64,000 nt of DNA, taken from NCBI GenBank assembly GCA_033964015.1, contig CM066916.1:28723404-28787403 (forward strand), in the 5' to 3' direction. This stretch comes from Scolanthus callimorphus (Eukaryota; Cnidaria; Anthozoa; Actiniaria; Edwardsiidae). The position numbers and the translations under genes were made by a program. The notes below the pieces were generated by a model, which saw nothing but the letters and a program-made list of their open reading frames with translations, was not told the DNA's origin and did no database searches. Positions 9,464 through 19,941 of this stretch are shown here, one piece after another. Positions within the stretch are counted from its first letter, which is position 1, and each line of letters begins with the position of its first letter.

Positions 9464-9536
9464 CCAAACTCGGAGTTTAGAATTACACAGTAACAACACA
9501 ATCATAAACATTAATAAACAAGCCCTCATCACTTAC

Positions 9537-9876
9537 CAAGATACATAATTGGTTTAGGTTCAGGCCCTTTAGGTAAACCATCATGCAGCCCTGGCATCAT
9601 TTCTTCACTAAACAGATCAACAGGATGCAGATAATCACCATGTAGCATCCATATTGCTGCAACGGGGGCATCAAACTTGTAACTCCACAGAACAACCTCG
9701 GTACCATCTGTAAACATATCCTGAGGCTGGGCAGCGGCTATTATACCATCTGGGATGGAAACACGCAATCGCCACTCCGTCATCACATCCTCATCAGGCA
9801 TGGGGCATTTAGTGCTGCCGTCTTCACTCAGGCCATCTACAAACACCACATCTTGCTGACCACAGAGAAGTTCCAC
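9537..9876 (-). CDS. EIF2AK3: PERK exon 6: luminal domain, one-base deletion
   Basis: 340 nt, whereas the neighbouring phases (in 2, out 1) require 341. The first codons read WNFSV, as in other PERKs. Homology then continues one frame over as GQQDVVFVDG, later VVLWSYKFDAPVAAIWML. The missing base is near 9858-9862 (GTGGTCAG where GTGGGTCAG would keep frame). The donor is G|GTAAGT. Confidence 0.85.
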
Positions 9877-10000
9877 CTAACAATTTTAAAATGTTAAAAA
9901 TAATATTAAAATTAAATAGCAGTTAAACAAAGAGATATCAATTTTGCATGCAGACTGTACTGTTAAATAGATGCACAAATGATCACATAGTTATTCTCAC

Positions 10001-10137
10001 CTTTCGCCACCAGTTCTTTGGTCGACAGCTCTAACAGTCTGCTGAGTCCGTTTAACCACCAGGATGTCTTTATTCTGTACATGATGATCCTCTGGTTCCA
10101 TTAATTTACAACCCTCGGCAGAGCACACATATCGGAC
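10001..10137 (-). CDS. EIF2AK3: PERK exon 5: luminal domain
   Basis: It starts after TTTTAG and ends AAAG|GTGAGA in phase 2. It encodes VRYVCSAEGCKLMEPEDHH and then DILVVKRTQQTVRAVDQRTG, a strongly conserved PERK luminal stretch. It is too short for a continuous ATG-started ORF, so simple ORF finding misses it. Confidence 0.9.
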
Positions 10138-10425
10138 CTAAAACATTTGAAAGTAGTACAGACCCTTTATTTTACTTGATACAGGTAGTATTATTTTTAG
10201 TTTACTATTACTGAAAGTCATTGCCATCTTTAATGCACTTTACAGTGTAAATTTTTTAAAAGGCATTTTTTCTAAAATAAGTAAGTTTTAATCAATTAAT
10301 CCATATGTATCAGAAATTACAACATATTGAATGAATCAATGAATCAGGTAGGCAGTTGGCCAGTCCATCTGGTACCTTGGTGGTACCTTTGTGTTCAACA
10401 ATAAGCCATAACTGATGGAACTGAC

Positions 10426-10542
10426 CTTGCCAGTTTGGGGATCAACCCCACACGTGATAGCTTCCTTGCCACCCACCAACATAGAGCCATCTTGGAGCTT
10501 GTGAAACGAGCCAAGCAGGCTATCAGCAGTATATGGAATAGA
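10426..10542 (-). CDS. EIF2AK3: PERK exon 4: luminal domain
   Basis: A 117-nt phase-0 exon with donor AAG|GTCAGT. It encodes LQDGSMLVGGKEAITCGVD and ends in TGK, which joins VRYVCSAEGC of the next exon as in the family. Confidence 0.87.
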
Positions 10543-10885
10543 CTGAAAACATAGCATAGAATATAAAATTAATAACAAGGATGAAATATATATGACAGTT
10601 GGAAATGTTCTTACTTGATCAGACATATCCCTATTAAAACATTTTTCTTGGTTGTCTCTACTGGAAAATTGGCCGACATATCTGAAAATTATAATACTGA
10701 GTAATAGTGTCAGTTATCAACCTCTAGCTATCTGGAATTTCCAGTGGAAATTACAGTAATTTTATATGGGGAATACAATAAAATCTGACCCCCTGCACCC
10801 CCACCCTCTGGAATTTCTAATCCCCTTTGTAGGGAGGTATGGATTTTTTTCACACAATGAGATAAAAAGACAAAATTGAATTTAC

Positions 10886-10957
10886 CTCAATGGAGTCTCC
10901 AGCAACTTTGTACAAGCTGCCGTCAAGAGATGGAATAACTCGCACTTGGTTACCAGT
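10886..10957 (-). CDS. EIF2AK3: PERK exon 3: luminal domain
   Basis: A 72-nt phase-0 exon after TTTTTCAG, with donor GAG|GTAAAT. It encodes IPSLDGSLYKVAGDSIE, matching the second luminal blade (IIPSLDGALFQW in human). Confidence 0.88.
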
Positions 10958-11022
10958 CTGAAAAAGAGGGTTAAAGATGAATATTTTATGTGTTTGAGAT
11001 ACCATGAAATGCAAACAGCTTA

Positions 11023-12623
11023 CAGCTGATTGCATTTGACGGTTTTACCCTAGCAGCTCGCACGCTATGTTTGAACATTGTGTTTCTAGGATGAAACGAG
11101 ACGTTTCTATTGTGAACCAAAGAGTTCTGTTCTCTCTGATTGGTCAGTGAAAAATACACATGGCAGTTGCCCTTGGAAACGTCTCACTTTTTGTCTCACA
11201 ACGCAACTCTCAAACGTAACGTGCAAACTGTTAACGAGTAAATCCATTTCCCGAGTCAAATCTGAGTCAATCCCGAGTCAAAATTACGAGTCAATGATAA
11301 AACTCCAATTATCTGATTTATGTATATATAACTGATTTAGAATTTGAATCTAGGGCTCCAGGGGCCTGTTCCTGAAAGGTTGGATAAAGTTATCCATGGA
11401 TAAAAGTTTTCTGTTGTATAGGTTTTGTTCAGGATTTATCCGTAGGATAAACATTTATCTACAGATAACTCTTAACTGACCTTCTAGGAACCGGCCCCAG
11501 GTCATTACACTTGTTTATTTTCGAACAGAATGCATACATCGATACCAAGAGAACATGATCATTTTCTCTTGTTGATACTGCAACACTTTGACTGTGGCCC
11601 GTCGTTTGTCCTCTTATAACCTGAGCTAATCTGCATTACAAGTATTTTAAAAATACCAACTAGCATTGCAAGTCAGCTGAAGTCAGACTTTTCATTCTCA
11701 TTAAAGAATTAATTATAATTGATATGCTATATTATAGTATTTTCACACACTTTTTTGACACATGGAAAAGTAGAAACATGGAAACAAAAGAAACTGCAAG
11801 ATAACGGGAAGCCTCAAGAGTGAACAAATACGCTTTGGAGACCTCCTATTGCATGTTAACCGCTATCAAAATTGTCATTCTTTTTATATTATGGCTCACT
11901 AAAACTCGTATACAGTTGTTTTGCTATCTGCTAATAATGTTATAATATAAGCCATCCATGCCAATAGGCCCACTTTTTTGTCCAAAAATAAATAACACCA
12001 TCGGTGATACCGTCGGTTGCAGCTACCCGTCTACACACACGTCAAAAACATGTTCTGTCGGCACGCGAAACTTCAAAGTTTTGACAGTGAAACTTGGATG
12101 TTTTGACGGCCAAACTTGAACGTTTTTGTCACAATTTCACTTTCGTTTCAATAACAAACATTGAAAAAAGCTAATATTCTGGTAACTTTAGTTTTTCTGG
12201 TCAAAAAGAAATAAATCAACTGAACTTTTTACCTTTTTCCACTCACGAGCGTCATCAAAGCTTCACGCTTGGGCGGGCAAACTTTGAAGTTCAACTGTCA
12301 AAACTTCGAAGTTTCACGTGCCGACAGAACATGTTTTTGTCGAGCGTGTAGACGGGTAGATACAACCGACGGTATGTTGTTGCCGAACATAAAACTTTCG
12401 AAATCTGAGCATGAAAGAAAACTAAAGTTGTATTTTCTTTATGTTTAACATATTTTATGCTAATCAAGCCAGGGAAAAGCCATGGTATATTTTTAATGCA
12501 GAAATTCCAAATTTTGGAACAAAAATATCACTGACTCAGACTTTTGACTCAGACTCAGATTTGACTCGGGAAACTGGTGAACTCAACTGTTAGCCGGGTA
12601 AAACAGTCAAATGCAATCGGCTG
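11023..12623. mobile_element. 1.6 kb TA-flanked inverted-repeat element
   Basis: The left end CAGCTGATTGCATTTGAC pairs with GTCAAATGCAATCGGCTG at the right. TA lies directly outside both ends. A second inverted pair lies further in: CCCGAGTCAAATCTGAGTC near 11253 against its complement near 12550. No transposase ORF is visible. TA duplication suggests a Tc1/mariner-type source. It lies in the intron between PERK exons 2 and 3. Confidence 0.7.
12010..12372. mobile_element. 363-bp fold-back MITE nested in the 1.6 kb element
   Basis: CCGTCGGTTG at the left pairs with CAACCGACGG at the right, inside arms of about 90 bp with high complementarity (CCCGTCTACAC / GTGTAGACGGG; ACATGTTCTGTCGGCACG / CGTGCCGACAGAACATGT). 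TA lies at both flanks. Confidence 0.8.
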
Positions 12624-13046
12624 TATGATAAACACAGATGTTGCAAATTGATTCAGCTTGTTGGTCAGTCAAGAGAATGAATTAGCTTTAAATAATATGC
12701 TGGGCATTAGGGATTCATTTCACAAGTTATGAAAATACAATGCATTAACCCTGTTGTCACATATGTAAACAAAACAATAAACAAAGTAAACAATGAAAAG
12801 AAACAGGAAGACCGCTGCTGTCTGGATTTTAGAACTGAAATCTTTGTACACCAGGATATTATAAACAGCGTCTTCTCATCGCTTTTTGGAAATTTCATGC
12901 TAAACTGCGGCAGGTTCTCGTCATACGAACAATACGTTATTCATTCGATGCCAAATAAATTTAGGTTAATTAACCGGTCGAAGATGCTGATGGTTCAGAC
13001 ACGTACGACAAGTTATTTAACCGTAATCAAAAGACCTGGTACAAAC

Positions 13047-13176
13047 CTGGAATGAACTGAGACTAGATGACAGGAGAGGGCCAGAATAAGCTGGCAGGCT
13101 CCATTTCAACTTGCCGTTGTTATTGCTATCCAAAGCAGACAACTTTCCGTCCAACGTGCTCACGATTATTAGCGAA
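13047..13176 (-). CDS. EIF2AK3: PERK exon 2: luminal domain start
   Basis: Acceptor CACACAG and donor CAG|GTTTGT. It encodes SLIIVSTLDGKLSALDSNN, matching the first luminal beta-strand repeat of animal PERK (IISTLDGRIAALD in human). Confidence 0.88.
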
Positions 13177-13274
13177 CTGTGTGCAAAAACAGAAGACACT
13201 GGTCAAATAAAATGTCCCGAGTCATAAGAAATGTAGCACTCAGTTCTCGAAGTTTGAAACAATGGTTATCCCAC

Positions 13275-13438
13275 CATGAATCCACTCTTGTCAGCCCCTT
13301 CGCCTTCCCTTTTCCGCTCGAAGATGACACATTTTTAGCGCCATGTTGTTCTTTCGAGTTTGACTCTTCAAACACATTCGCCAATGTCGCCATAAATGCC
13401 AAGAACTTCACCAAAGATATTGAATCCAACCTTCTCAT
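13275..13438 (-). CDS. EIF2AK3: PERK exon 1: start and signal peptide
   Basis: ATG at 13438. The N-terminus is basic and then hydrophobic (LVKFLAFMATLA), a signal peptide for ER entry, followed by a low-complexity Ser/Lys/Gly linker. The donor ATG|GTGGGA at 13275 leaves phase 2, which exon 2 requires. Other in-frame donors are possible. Confidence 0.65.
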
Positions 13439-16400
13439 CTTATTGTTGCCTGCATTATCTCAGAGAATCGTGTAAATATATGAAAAATCATCATTCTTTT
13501 TGCCCTAAATCGGGCTTGTTTTAGAGCTCGTGCGCGAATGAAGCCGTTGTTGTGACCGCCATGTTTATTACTGGCGGTTCTGTGTTCTGATTGGCTGAGA
13601 TACAACATGTGATTTAGGGTGACGTAATTTTATATTACGACTCGCCACAGTAACCCCGCCTGCCCTATACGTGGCATTCCCTCACTGACGGCGAAAGAGA
13701 CGAGCTCAGCAGATTTTGGCGGAGATGAAAACGTTCTAGAATGTTCTCGTGTGTTCTAGAATATTTCACCACGAGAAAAACCCTTTGTCTGCTCGAGATA
13801 GGGAATGTATCTTTTCTCGTTCTTCGAGTTTTGCATACTAAATAAAGAAAAAGTAAACCAGATTTTATAAAGCACAAAGGGCATAAAAAAGAAAGAAAAA
13901 CAGAATTTACAATTGTAGCAAAGGCAATTAAAAATAAATGGATGGTTTGATATGTATGAAGAGTTTCAGTGTTAGCTGTTTGTTGGTTCACAGTAATTGT
14001 TGAGTAGAATCAGTTGGTGATAGTTTGACAAGCTGACACGGCAAAAATGGGAAAAGGAGCTTCAGGTAATAAGTGCACTCGCAAGTGCGAATAACTGAAA
14101 AGCGCGCCCACGTGGGGCGATGCGCGAAACACGGCGCGCCGATTGCCTAAGGCGACTTATCGCGCGCGTTGCGCACGCTTTTCAACCAAGGCGTCCCACT
14201 TTGGGCTGGTGGCTGGCGCAAAATTGCTGGGATTTTTGTATCTGAACTGTGTTTATAATATTCAGTGAATTTCTTAGTGGTTAAGTGTTATTTTATTTCT
14301 GAGACTATTTTTGATCTTTAGCATGAGTCCTACTAACTGGGAAATTATCCCTTTCACTCTGGCAAATTTTGAATCTACTTCATCTCCTCAGGCAAAAGGA
14401 ACAGCTATTGCAGGAGTTCATAACAGACCTGTTTCTCTATCCCATGCTAAAAATGGTCATCAAATATGCTTACATGTAGGGGGATGTGTTGTCAGTTGTG
14501 TGTGTTTCGAGAGGCGCAAGCCAAGAAATCCCTAGAAACTCTAGGACAATGTTATTTCCCTCTATATGACATATGACATAACTACACATTGTAGTTGCGT
14601 TCATTCCTTAAAGCTAATTAGTTCTTAAGAAAGAGTAAAATGCCATTGGACTAGATAGGGTCAGCTAGGGGTGTTGTTTATATTTTAGCACATCGTACAT
14701 TTCCCTAGCGCTGTAGGCATTGGCCACCTTACCCGAAATAAAATTATTAAATCATTACTTACAGAACATTTTTCCTTCTCGGGCTTTCTTTAATTTTAAT
14801 TTGAAAGTTCTTTCTACTCCAAACTTTGGTCAACTTCTGTCAACAGATACAAGTGTGATAACACTTCGAAGGGTAAGTTTTCAGAGTTTTAACTTGTGAA
14901 CTTTATTCTGCAACAATTTCACGTAATTTCTTCATGAACTTTCATAACCGGACGAAACTCGCGTCGGCAAGTGTTTTTCAATGCAAGTGTTCAGCGATGT
15001 TTAGCGTTGTTCAATTTGTATGCATGTTTATCGTTTTCTACATCACTGAAAACGTTCTTTCGTCGGGGAAAGTTGAATCAAGTTGAACACCTTGTTGAAG
15101 CATGATCAATGATGTTAACCGTTCCACATTCCGTGAAAAAGTAGAAAAATCAATTTTCCTAGCGACATGTAAAAAGTTGTAAAATTAATCACAAGTGCTA
15201 TCGTTCGTTTAAAAAAATAAATAGTGGCATTTGGCCCAGCTTTAGAGATTCAGGCACCGATGGAAAATCCTCTTTAATTTTTGTTGCATTATTTCTCCTC
15301 TCGTTAGACAAATTGGTGGCGGATAAACTTCCCAAATAGATATAAGACAAACGTTATCTGAAATCTCTCCATTTTGTTCAACTCCTATAGCTTTTAGCTC
15401 ACTTTCATCCCTTACTCGTAAAAAAAACAGTTGCAAAAATTCGAATAAACACAATAAACGCAAGTGATCTAAAGTACAATTATCAATTCCGAATTGTTTC
15501 TACACGGGATCAGGAAATAGAATAGATAGGATAAATAATAAATATTCACATCATTGTTTCTGCTCCTTCATTATTTCAACAAATTATTAATATTACTAGA
15601 AGTTTAGCAGTTATAAAGAGTGTACTTAAACCAGTCGATTGATTCAAGAGGAATTCGCCACCTCTAGCTGATACTTTAATCAAGTGCCAGTGGCTAGAAT
15701 TATTATACGGGCGGATAATTCGCAGAGTTGGCAACACCTCGATTGCACACAATAACCTGTCATATTGGAGTTAACATAGAATTTGTGTCGTTTGTTGAAC
15801 TGTGGAACTTTACGCCAGGTAATCAGAGACAGTCAGGGTTTAAATCTGGTTTGATGAAATCCTTTGGTATCGAAGGTGAGAATCAGATTTAAGTGCTCAA
15901 CAATTATGTAAAGCAAATGGTCTGCGCTGGAATTTTGATTTAAGGAGAACTTCAATTCTTTCTCAATTATTTGATTATTACATGGCTAGCCTTGAAAATG
16001 ATAAACAATTACCACTGCGAAGTTCGCAACGTTTTTATAATTTTCAGCTGAACAGAATTTTTGAATATCTAACAAAACCAGCCGCACCTTTAAGGAATGA
16101 ACCTAACGCCTGCTATTTTTTGGAAGTAACTTGTATTGGAAGAATATACTCATATAGTACTTTCGATTTATTTAAAACCTTTCACGGCAAATTAATCCAT
16201 TTTTAAAAGACGCTATTTCTCTCGTTTGAGATGAATATTTCATTGATTTATATTCAAATTTGCGAGGCGCGCCCACCGGGGTTCTGTACCATACAAAGCT
16301 CCAAGAAAACCCCACGGCAGACCGGGCCACCTGTCTTAGAGGACAGGTTACGGAAATTCGGAACGCCTTCTTTTAACAACCTTGAGAAAACACTTGCTAG

Positions 16401-16751
16401 CTACAAAACACCTCGGGTTAGGGCTTAATGTTAACTCTTCTTTTTCACTTGAAATAAATTCGTGTTTTCGTAATCTTCTCTAGGAAATTTTGGAATAAGT
16501 TTCTTCTGGAAAAGAGGTAGATGTAATCAATGTTTTTAAACATTCTGTAAATGAAACTTAGACTGTTGAGTGTCTAAAATTACAAATTTTGAGATGGCTA
16601 TTGCAATGGTTCTTTTTCCTCGTTGTTCAAGGCGAGACAAAAAAAGACGTCATGCTTTAAAAATGCTGCGATCTGATTGGTGAAGACAGTAGTTTTGGTA
16701 CGTGCATATTCAAAACGTCGTAGCCGCGTCTCCGTCTTGTTTTTGCCTCTT
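13439..16751. other. Intergenic region without a supported gene
   Basis: This lies between the divergent PERK start and the BTBD6-like gene. The first few hundred bases probably hold the PERK promoter. I see short ORFs only, none with a recognisable domain, and a GC-rich patch near 14095-14170. Confidence 0.6.
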
Positions 16752-17014
16752 AGGCGGTGATTACATGAGACCGGTACGAACTCGGAGCGATCTGAGTTCG
16801 TATCGGTTCTCATACATTTCTTTATATGCGTTTACATCAGGCCGGTCTGGAAAAAGTCCTGACCGGCACGAGTTCATTCCGGTTGCTGACCCGACACGAA
16901 CGACTTTCTAGTTTGTACCGGTCTCGCAAACACGATCAAAAAGGTGGTGATTACATGAGACCGGTATGAACTCAGATCGCTTTGAGTTCGTACCGGTCTC
17001 ATGTAATCACCGCC
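16752..17014. mobile_element. Intact MITE, family of 8653-9463
   Basis: The ends GGTGATTACATGAGACCGGT and its complement ACCGGTCTCATGTAATCACC bound the element. An internal copy of the end at 16943 makes the last 73 bp a hairpin. It serves as the uninterrupted reference for the nested copy in PERK. Confidence 0.75.
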
Positions 17015-17081
17015 GTCATTCCTGTGGCGGATCAAGGTATGCCGGGGTGGTATCCACATCAGGGGCTTGCCGGATATAGCG

Positions 17082-17207
17082 GTTTTCACATGACTGTAGT
17101 GAAACCAATCGCAAAGTAATTACACCAATTCTGAATAAAACCTATAGGAGTAAAATTAAAAAGTAATTGCGAATTACTCAGACAGTCATGTGAAATCCGC
17201 TCTAACA
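17082..17207. mobile_element. Short MITE with AGCGG...CATGACTGT ends
   Basis: AGCGGTTTTCACATGACTGT at the left pairs with ACAGTCATGTGAAATCCGCT at the right. It belongs to the same family as 56125-56376, whose target site is confirmed by an empty paralogue. Confidence 0.7.
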
Positions 17208-17298
17208 CTACTCGATCTGAATCATTCGTCATATCATCTCAGCGGATCCCATTCATTAATTGCTAAATGTAAAATGATTCTTTGTTCTACATCGTCAG

Positions 17299-17604
17299 AT
17301 GAGTGACCAACTCGACTGTCCACCGATGCTAAAAGACTCCTTTGCCGCTAAGGGTGCACTTCGGGCGAGCCTGCGGTACACCAGTGAAGATGACCAGTGG
17401 CAGACCACCAGGCATAACCTGCGCGAGCGCAACAAGTTCATGTTTAATAACGAGCTGTTTAGTGATGTCCGGTTCCTGGTCGGACGCTCGGACAAACAGT
17501 CTATCCCCGCGCATAAATACATCATGTCCATAAGCAGCCCTGTCTTCTCGTCAATCTTCTTCGCCTTCGGTGCACTACAAGCGGAGCAACTGTCTAAAGA
17601 ACAG
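17299..17604 (+). CDS. BTBD6-like protein, exon 1 (BTB start)
   Basis: ATG at 17299. It encodes residues 1-102: a linker with DQWQTTRHNLRERNKFMFNN, the hallmark start of the BTBD1/2/3/6 family, then the BTB/POZ domain from about residue 53 with DVRFLVG and PAHKYIMSISSPVF. These proteins act as substrate adaptors for Cullin-3 ubiquitin ligases in the cytoplasm. The donor CAG|GTACGT is in phase 0 and joins exon 2 at 18354. No lesion is visible. The exact orthologue among BTBD1, 2, 3 and 6 cannot be decided by eye. Confidence 0.93.
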
Positions 17605-17880
17605 GTACGTAACTCTAGTGGTAACACATTTTAATATCAGTAAGTGATTTAATATCAAATCACTTACACCGTTCACAACTCTATGAACTGAACTAAAAAT
17701 ACAGTGATTTGTTAAAGAAATTATGTATTCAGCGGGCCATATTTTGGTCGCGTTGCAACCGATTTGCCTCTTATTCGATATGCCCTTTCTCAACCAAGGG
17801 ACAAATGTTGCTAAATCGATTTTTTTTGTGACGTCATCGCTTAGTAAAACCAGGAGTCGCAAGCTGGCTTATAAAATAGT

Positions 17881-18115
17881 GTTTCGAATTCTCTACTCTA
17901 CCACTTAACAGGCATCGGCGGCGCATAAATAGAGTGGGAGCCTCAATTTGAAGTAGAAAAAGTTGTGAATACCAATGAGAAACTGATGAAGCTTGAATGG
18001 AGACAATAGACAAATCGTTTTGGACTCGCTGGTAACTTTCGGGTTCAAATCGAGGCTCCCACTGTATTTATGCGCCGTTGATGCCTATTCAGCGGTAGAG
18101 TAGAGAATTCGAAAC
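17881..18115. mobile_element. Fold-back element in the BTBD6-like intron
   Basis: GTTTCGAATTCTCTACTCTA at the left pairs with its complement at the right (TAGAGTAGAGAATTCGAAAC), in arms of about 75 bp that also include GCATAAATA and GTGGGAGCCTC. The spacer is short. I could not define the target duplication. Confidence 0.75.
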
Positions 18116-18353
18116 TGGGCACCGGTTTGCTAGGTTTATTTTTGTTTGCTATATAGTTACGCTTAGAGAGCATATATAGATTAAGATGAAATAAGAACAA
18201 TGGGAGGCATTCACATGTAAATTGTAATTGTGCCATGAATTGTTCTAGATCGGTCAGTAAAAACGCTGCCTCATAGACTCTATATGGGAGATGCAAACTC
18301 CTACTGATAGGCTCCGGGTAAAACCTCACTGTTCTACTTTTGTCCAACTCTAG

Positions 18354-19499
18354 ATTGAGATCTCTGAGTGCGAACCTGCCGCCTTTCTAGAGCTTCTGCG
18401 GTATTTGTACTATGACGACGTCGAACTGAGCACCACTACCGCGCCCGAGGTTCTCTTCCTGGCCCGCAAGTACCTGATCCCTAACTTGGCCGACATTTGC
18501 ACCAAGTACATCATAACAAACCTCACCGTGGATAACAGTTTGGCTCTCCTAGATCACTGCAGTATTCTGGGTGTCGGCAAAGGGCTCGAGAGACAGTGTT
18601 GGGACATCGTGGACAAATGTGCCGAGCACATCGCCGATGACGTCATATTCGTAGAAATCGACCACGGAACTCTGACGGCTTTCCTGGCACGCGACAATTT
18701 AGTTGCCAAGGAAACGACGCTGTTCAATGCGGCAATCCGCTGGGCGGGGAAGGAATGCCAGCGATTGAAGTTGCCGCTGACCATTGAGAGCAGGCGTCAG
18801 GTGCTTGGAGATGCGTTTTATCATATTCGTTTCCCGCTCATGACGATGAAAGAATTCACGGAGCAAGTTGCGCGATCAGGGTATTTGACATATGAAGAAG
18901 TTGCTAATATGTACATTGGCTATAACTCAAATTTTCAGAAATGCCATGTCAAGTTTCCTATGAAGCCACGTGCGACTTCGGTTCCACCGGAAAAGGAGCA
19001 TGCCCCGTTGTACCGATGCAAGCGTTACAGTGGCTTTCCCGAGATGCGAGCGATTGAGCTCGAAGAGGATGAAGAAGAAGAAGGGAAACTATCTGTTTTA
19101 CATGTTGAAGTCAGCGCGGCTGTAGAGATAGCTGGTGTGAGTCTGTTTTCAGCCAAACTCTCGGACGATATTGAAGAGAGCGACGAGTGTGAAGTGGTGG
19201 TCACATTATCGGATGCAACCGGACAAATGTTGTCCAAATTTGAAGGCGTCATAAACAACATCGATGAAGACAGCGTTCAAGAGGTTCTGCTTGCTTCCAG
19301 AGTGCTTCTGGAAAGCGGTATGCCTTATAAAATTACTGCAAGCTCTACTCGACCAGCTGGTATCCATGGTAACGCTTTAGCCAATGAGGTTATCAGCGAA
19401 GGTGTGCGTTTTACATTTCAAGTGAGTTCCGATGAGGATGAACGAGAAGGGAATGAACAGATTTGTGAAATAATCTTTAGTTTGCCTTGCGAAGCATGA
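18354..19499 (+). CDS. BTBD6-like protein, exon 2 (BTB end, BACK, PHR)
   Basis: It starts after CAACTCTAG in phase 0 and ends at TGA 19497-19499. The two exons give 483 residues, the usual size of BTBD3/BTBD6. It completes the BTB fold (ECEPAAFLELLRYLYYDD, LFLARKYLIPNL). A BACK domain follows, with CWDIVDKCAEH, FNAAIRWAGKECQR, RRQVLGDAFYHIRFPLMT and the conserved EF. The C-terminal part is a PHR-like beta-sandwich from about residue 320, where RCKRYSG matches the family. An acidic loop, EEDEEEEGK, interrupts the start of PHR and looks lineage-specific. Frame and splice phase are intact over 1.45 kb, unlike the PERK copy next door. Confidence 0.95.
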   Translation: MEISECEPAAFLELLRYLYYDDVELSTTTAPEVLFLARKYLIPNLADICTKYIITNLTVDNSLALLDHCSILGVGKGLERQCWDIVDKCAEHIADDVIFVEIDHGTLTAFLARDNLVAKETTLFNAAIRWAGKECQRLKLPLTIESRRQVLGDAFYHIRFPLMTMKEFTEQVARSGYLTYEEVANMYIGYNSNFQKCHVKFPMKPRATSVPPEKEHAPLYRCKRYSGFPEMRAIELEEDEEEEGKLSVLHVEVSAAVEIAGVSLFSAKLSDDIEESDECEVVVTLSDATGQMLSKFEGVINNIDEDSVQEVLLASRVLLESGMPYKITASSTRPAGIHGNALANEVISEGVRFTFQVSSDEDEREGNEQICEIIFSLPCEA

Positions 19500-19569
19500 A
19501 ATGACAGCAAAAGAGACTGTAATAATACCTTAATAATACCAATAACAACACTTTAATATATATTCCTCC

Positions 19570-19941
19570 AAGAGTGGATTAACAAGAGTTAGAATCTTTT
19601 GTACTGTATTTCTCCACATCACAGTCAGCAAAGTGTCTATTTTTAGATTTGAATTTCGCGCGCGAAAGTATTCGAATTCCCTTTTGATTCCCCTCAATTC
19701 ATCGTATACCCAACACACAGAAAAATAGAGGATATCCTACCTTATCTTTGCGACTTTAAAGGTTTTTCGAATTATCTGTGATTTAATTTTAGGCTGGATC
19801 TCACAACTCTTCGCTTGGCGAGAAAGTTGGAACCCTGTGGATGACGAATTTTAGCGGGAAACCTAGTTCTAAAATATACACTTTTCTGACTGTGATTCGG
19901 GCGTACATAGTAAATATGGAAACTCTTGGTAATCCACTTTT
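19570..19941. mobile_element. Inverted-repeat element, copy 1
   Basis: AGAGTGGATTAACAAGAGTT at the left pairs with AACTCTTGGTAATCCACTTT at the right. Inner arms carry GTGTCTATTTTTAGA and its complement. A second copy in the opposite orientation is at 40293-40652. It starts only about 70 bp after the BTBD6-like stop codon and so may lie in its 3' UTR. Confidence 0.7.

Larger units (their letters stand above)
3001..13438 (-). pseudogene. EIF2AK3: EIF2AK3/PERK eIF2alpha kinase, 15 exons seen, frame-broken, 3' end outside window
   Basis: PERK is an ER transmembrane kinase of the unfolded protein response. Its luminal domain senses misfolded protein and its cytoplasmic kinase phosphorylates eIF2alpha. 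All exon borders below are GT/AG and I checked phases across them. Order: signal peptide (exon 1), luminal beta-sensor (2-8; STLDGKLSALD, IPSLDGSLY, TVRAVDQRTG), membrane helix (9), juxtamembrane (10-11), N-lobe with glycine loop and [15 protein letters not shown] (12-13), then kinase insert ending SSSVVF (14-15). The C-lobe (HRD, DFG) is not in the window. Exons 6 and 12 are each one base short of the length their phases need, at the point where homology changes frame. Exon 7 has an in-frame TAA. Introns are retained, so it is not a processed copy. Identity is very sure. Pseudogene status depends on the assembly being right. Confidence 0.8.

Noticed and set aside
10336..10425. Extension of PERK exon 4 beyond TGK
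   Set aside because: Homology resumes as VRYVCSAEGC in exon 5, so the donor AAG|GTCAGT at 10426 is the border.
15982..16428. Two short plus-strand ORFs
   Set aside because: No domain, no splice context, and composition matches the intergenic background.
17329..17627. Overlapping ORFs on the opposite strand and other frames of BTBD6-like exon 1
   Set aside because: They are shadows of a strongly coding exon.
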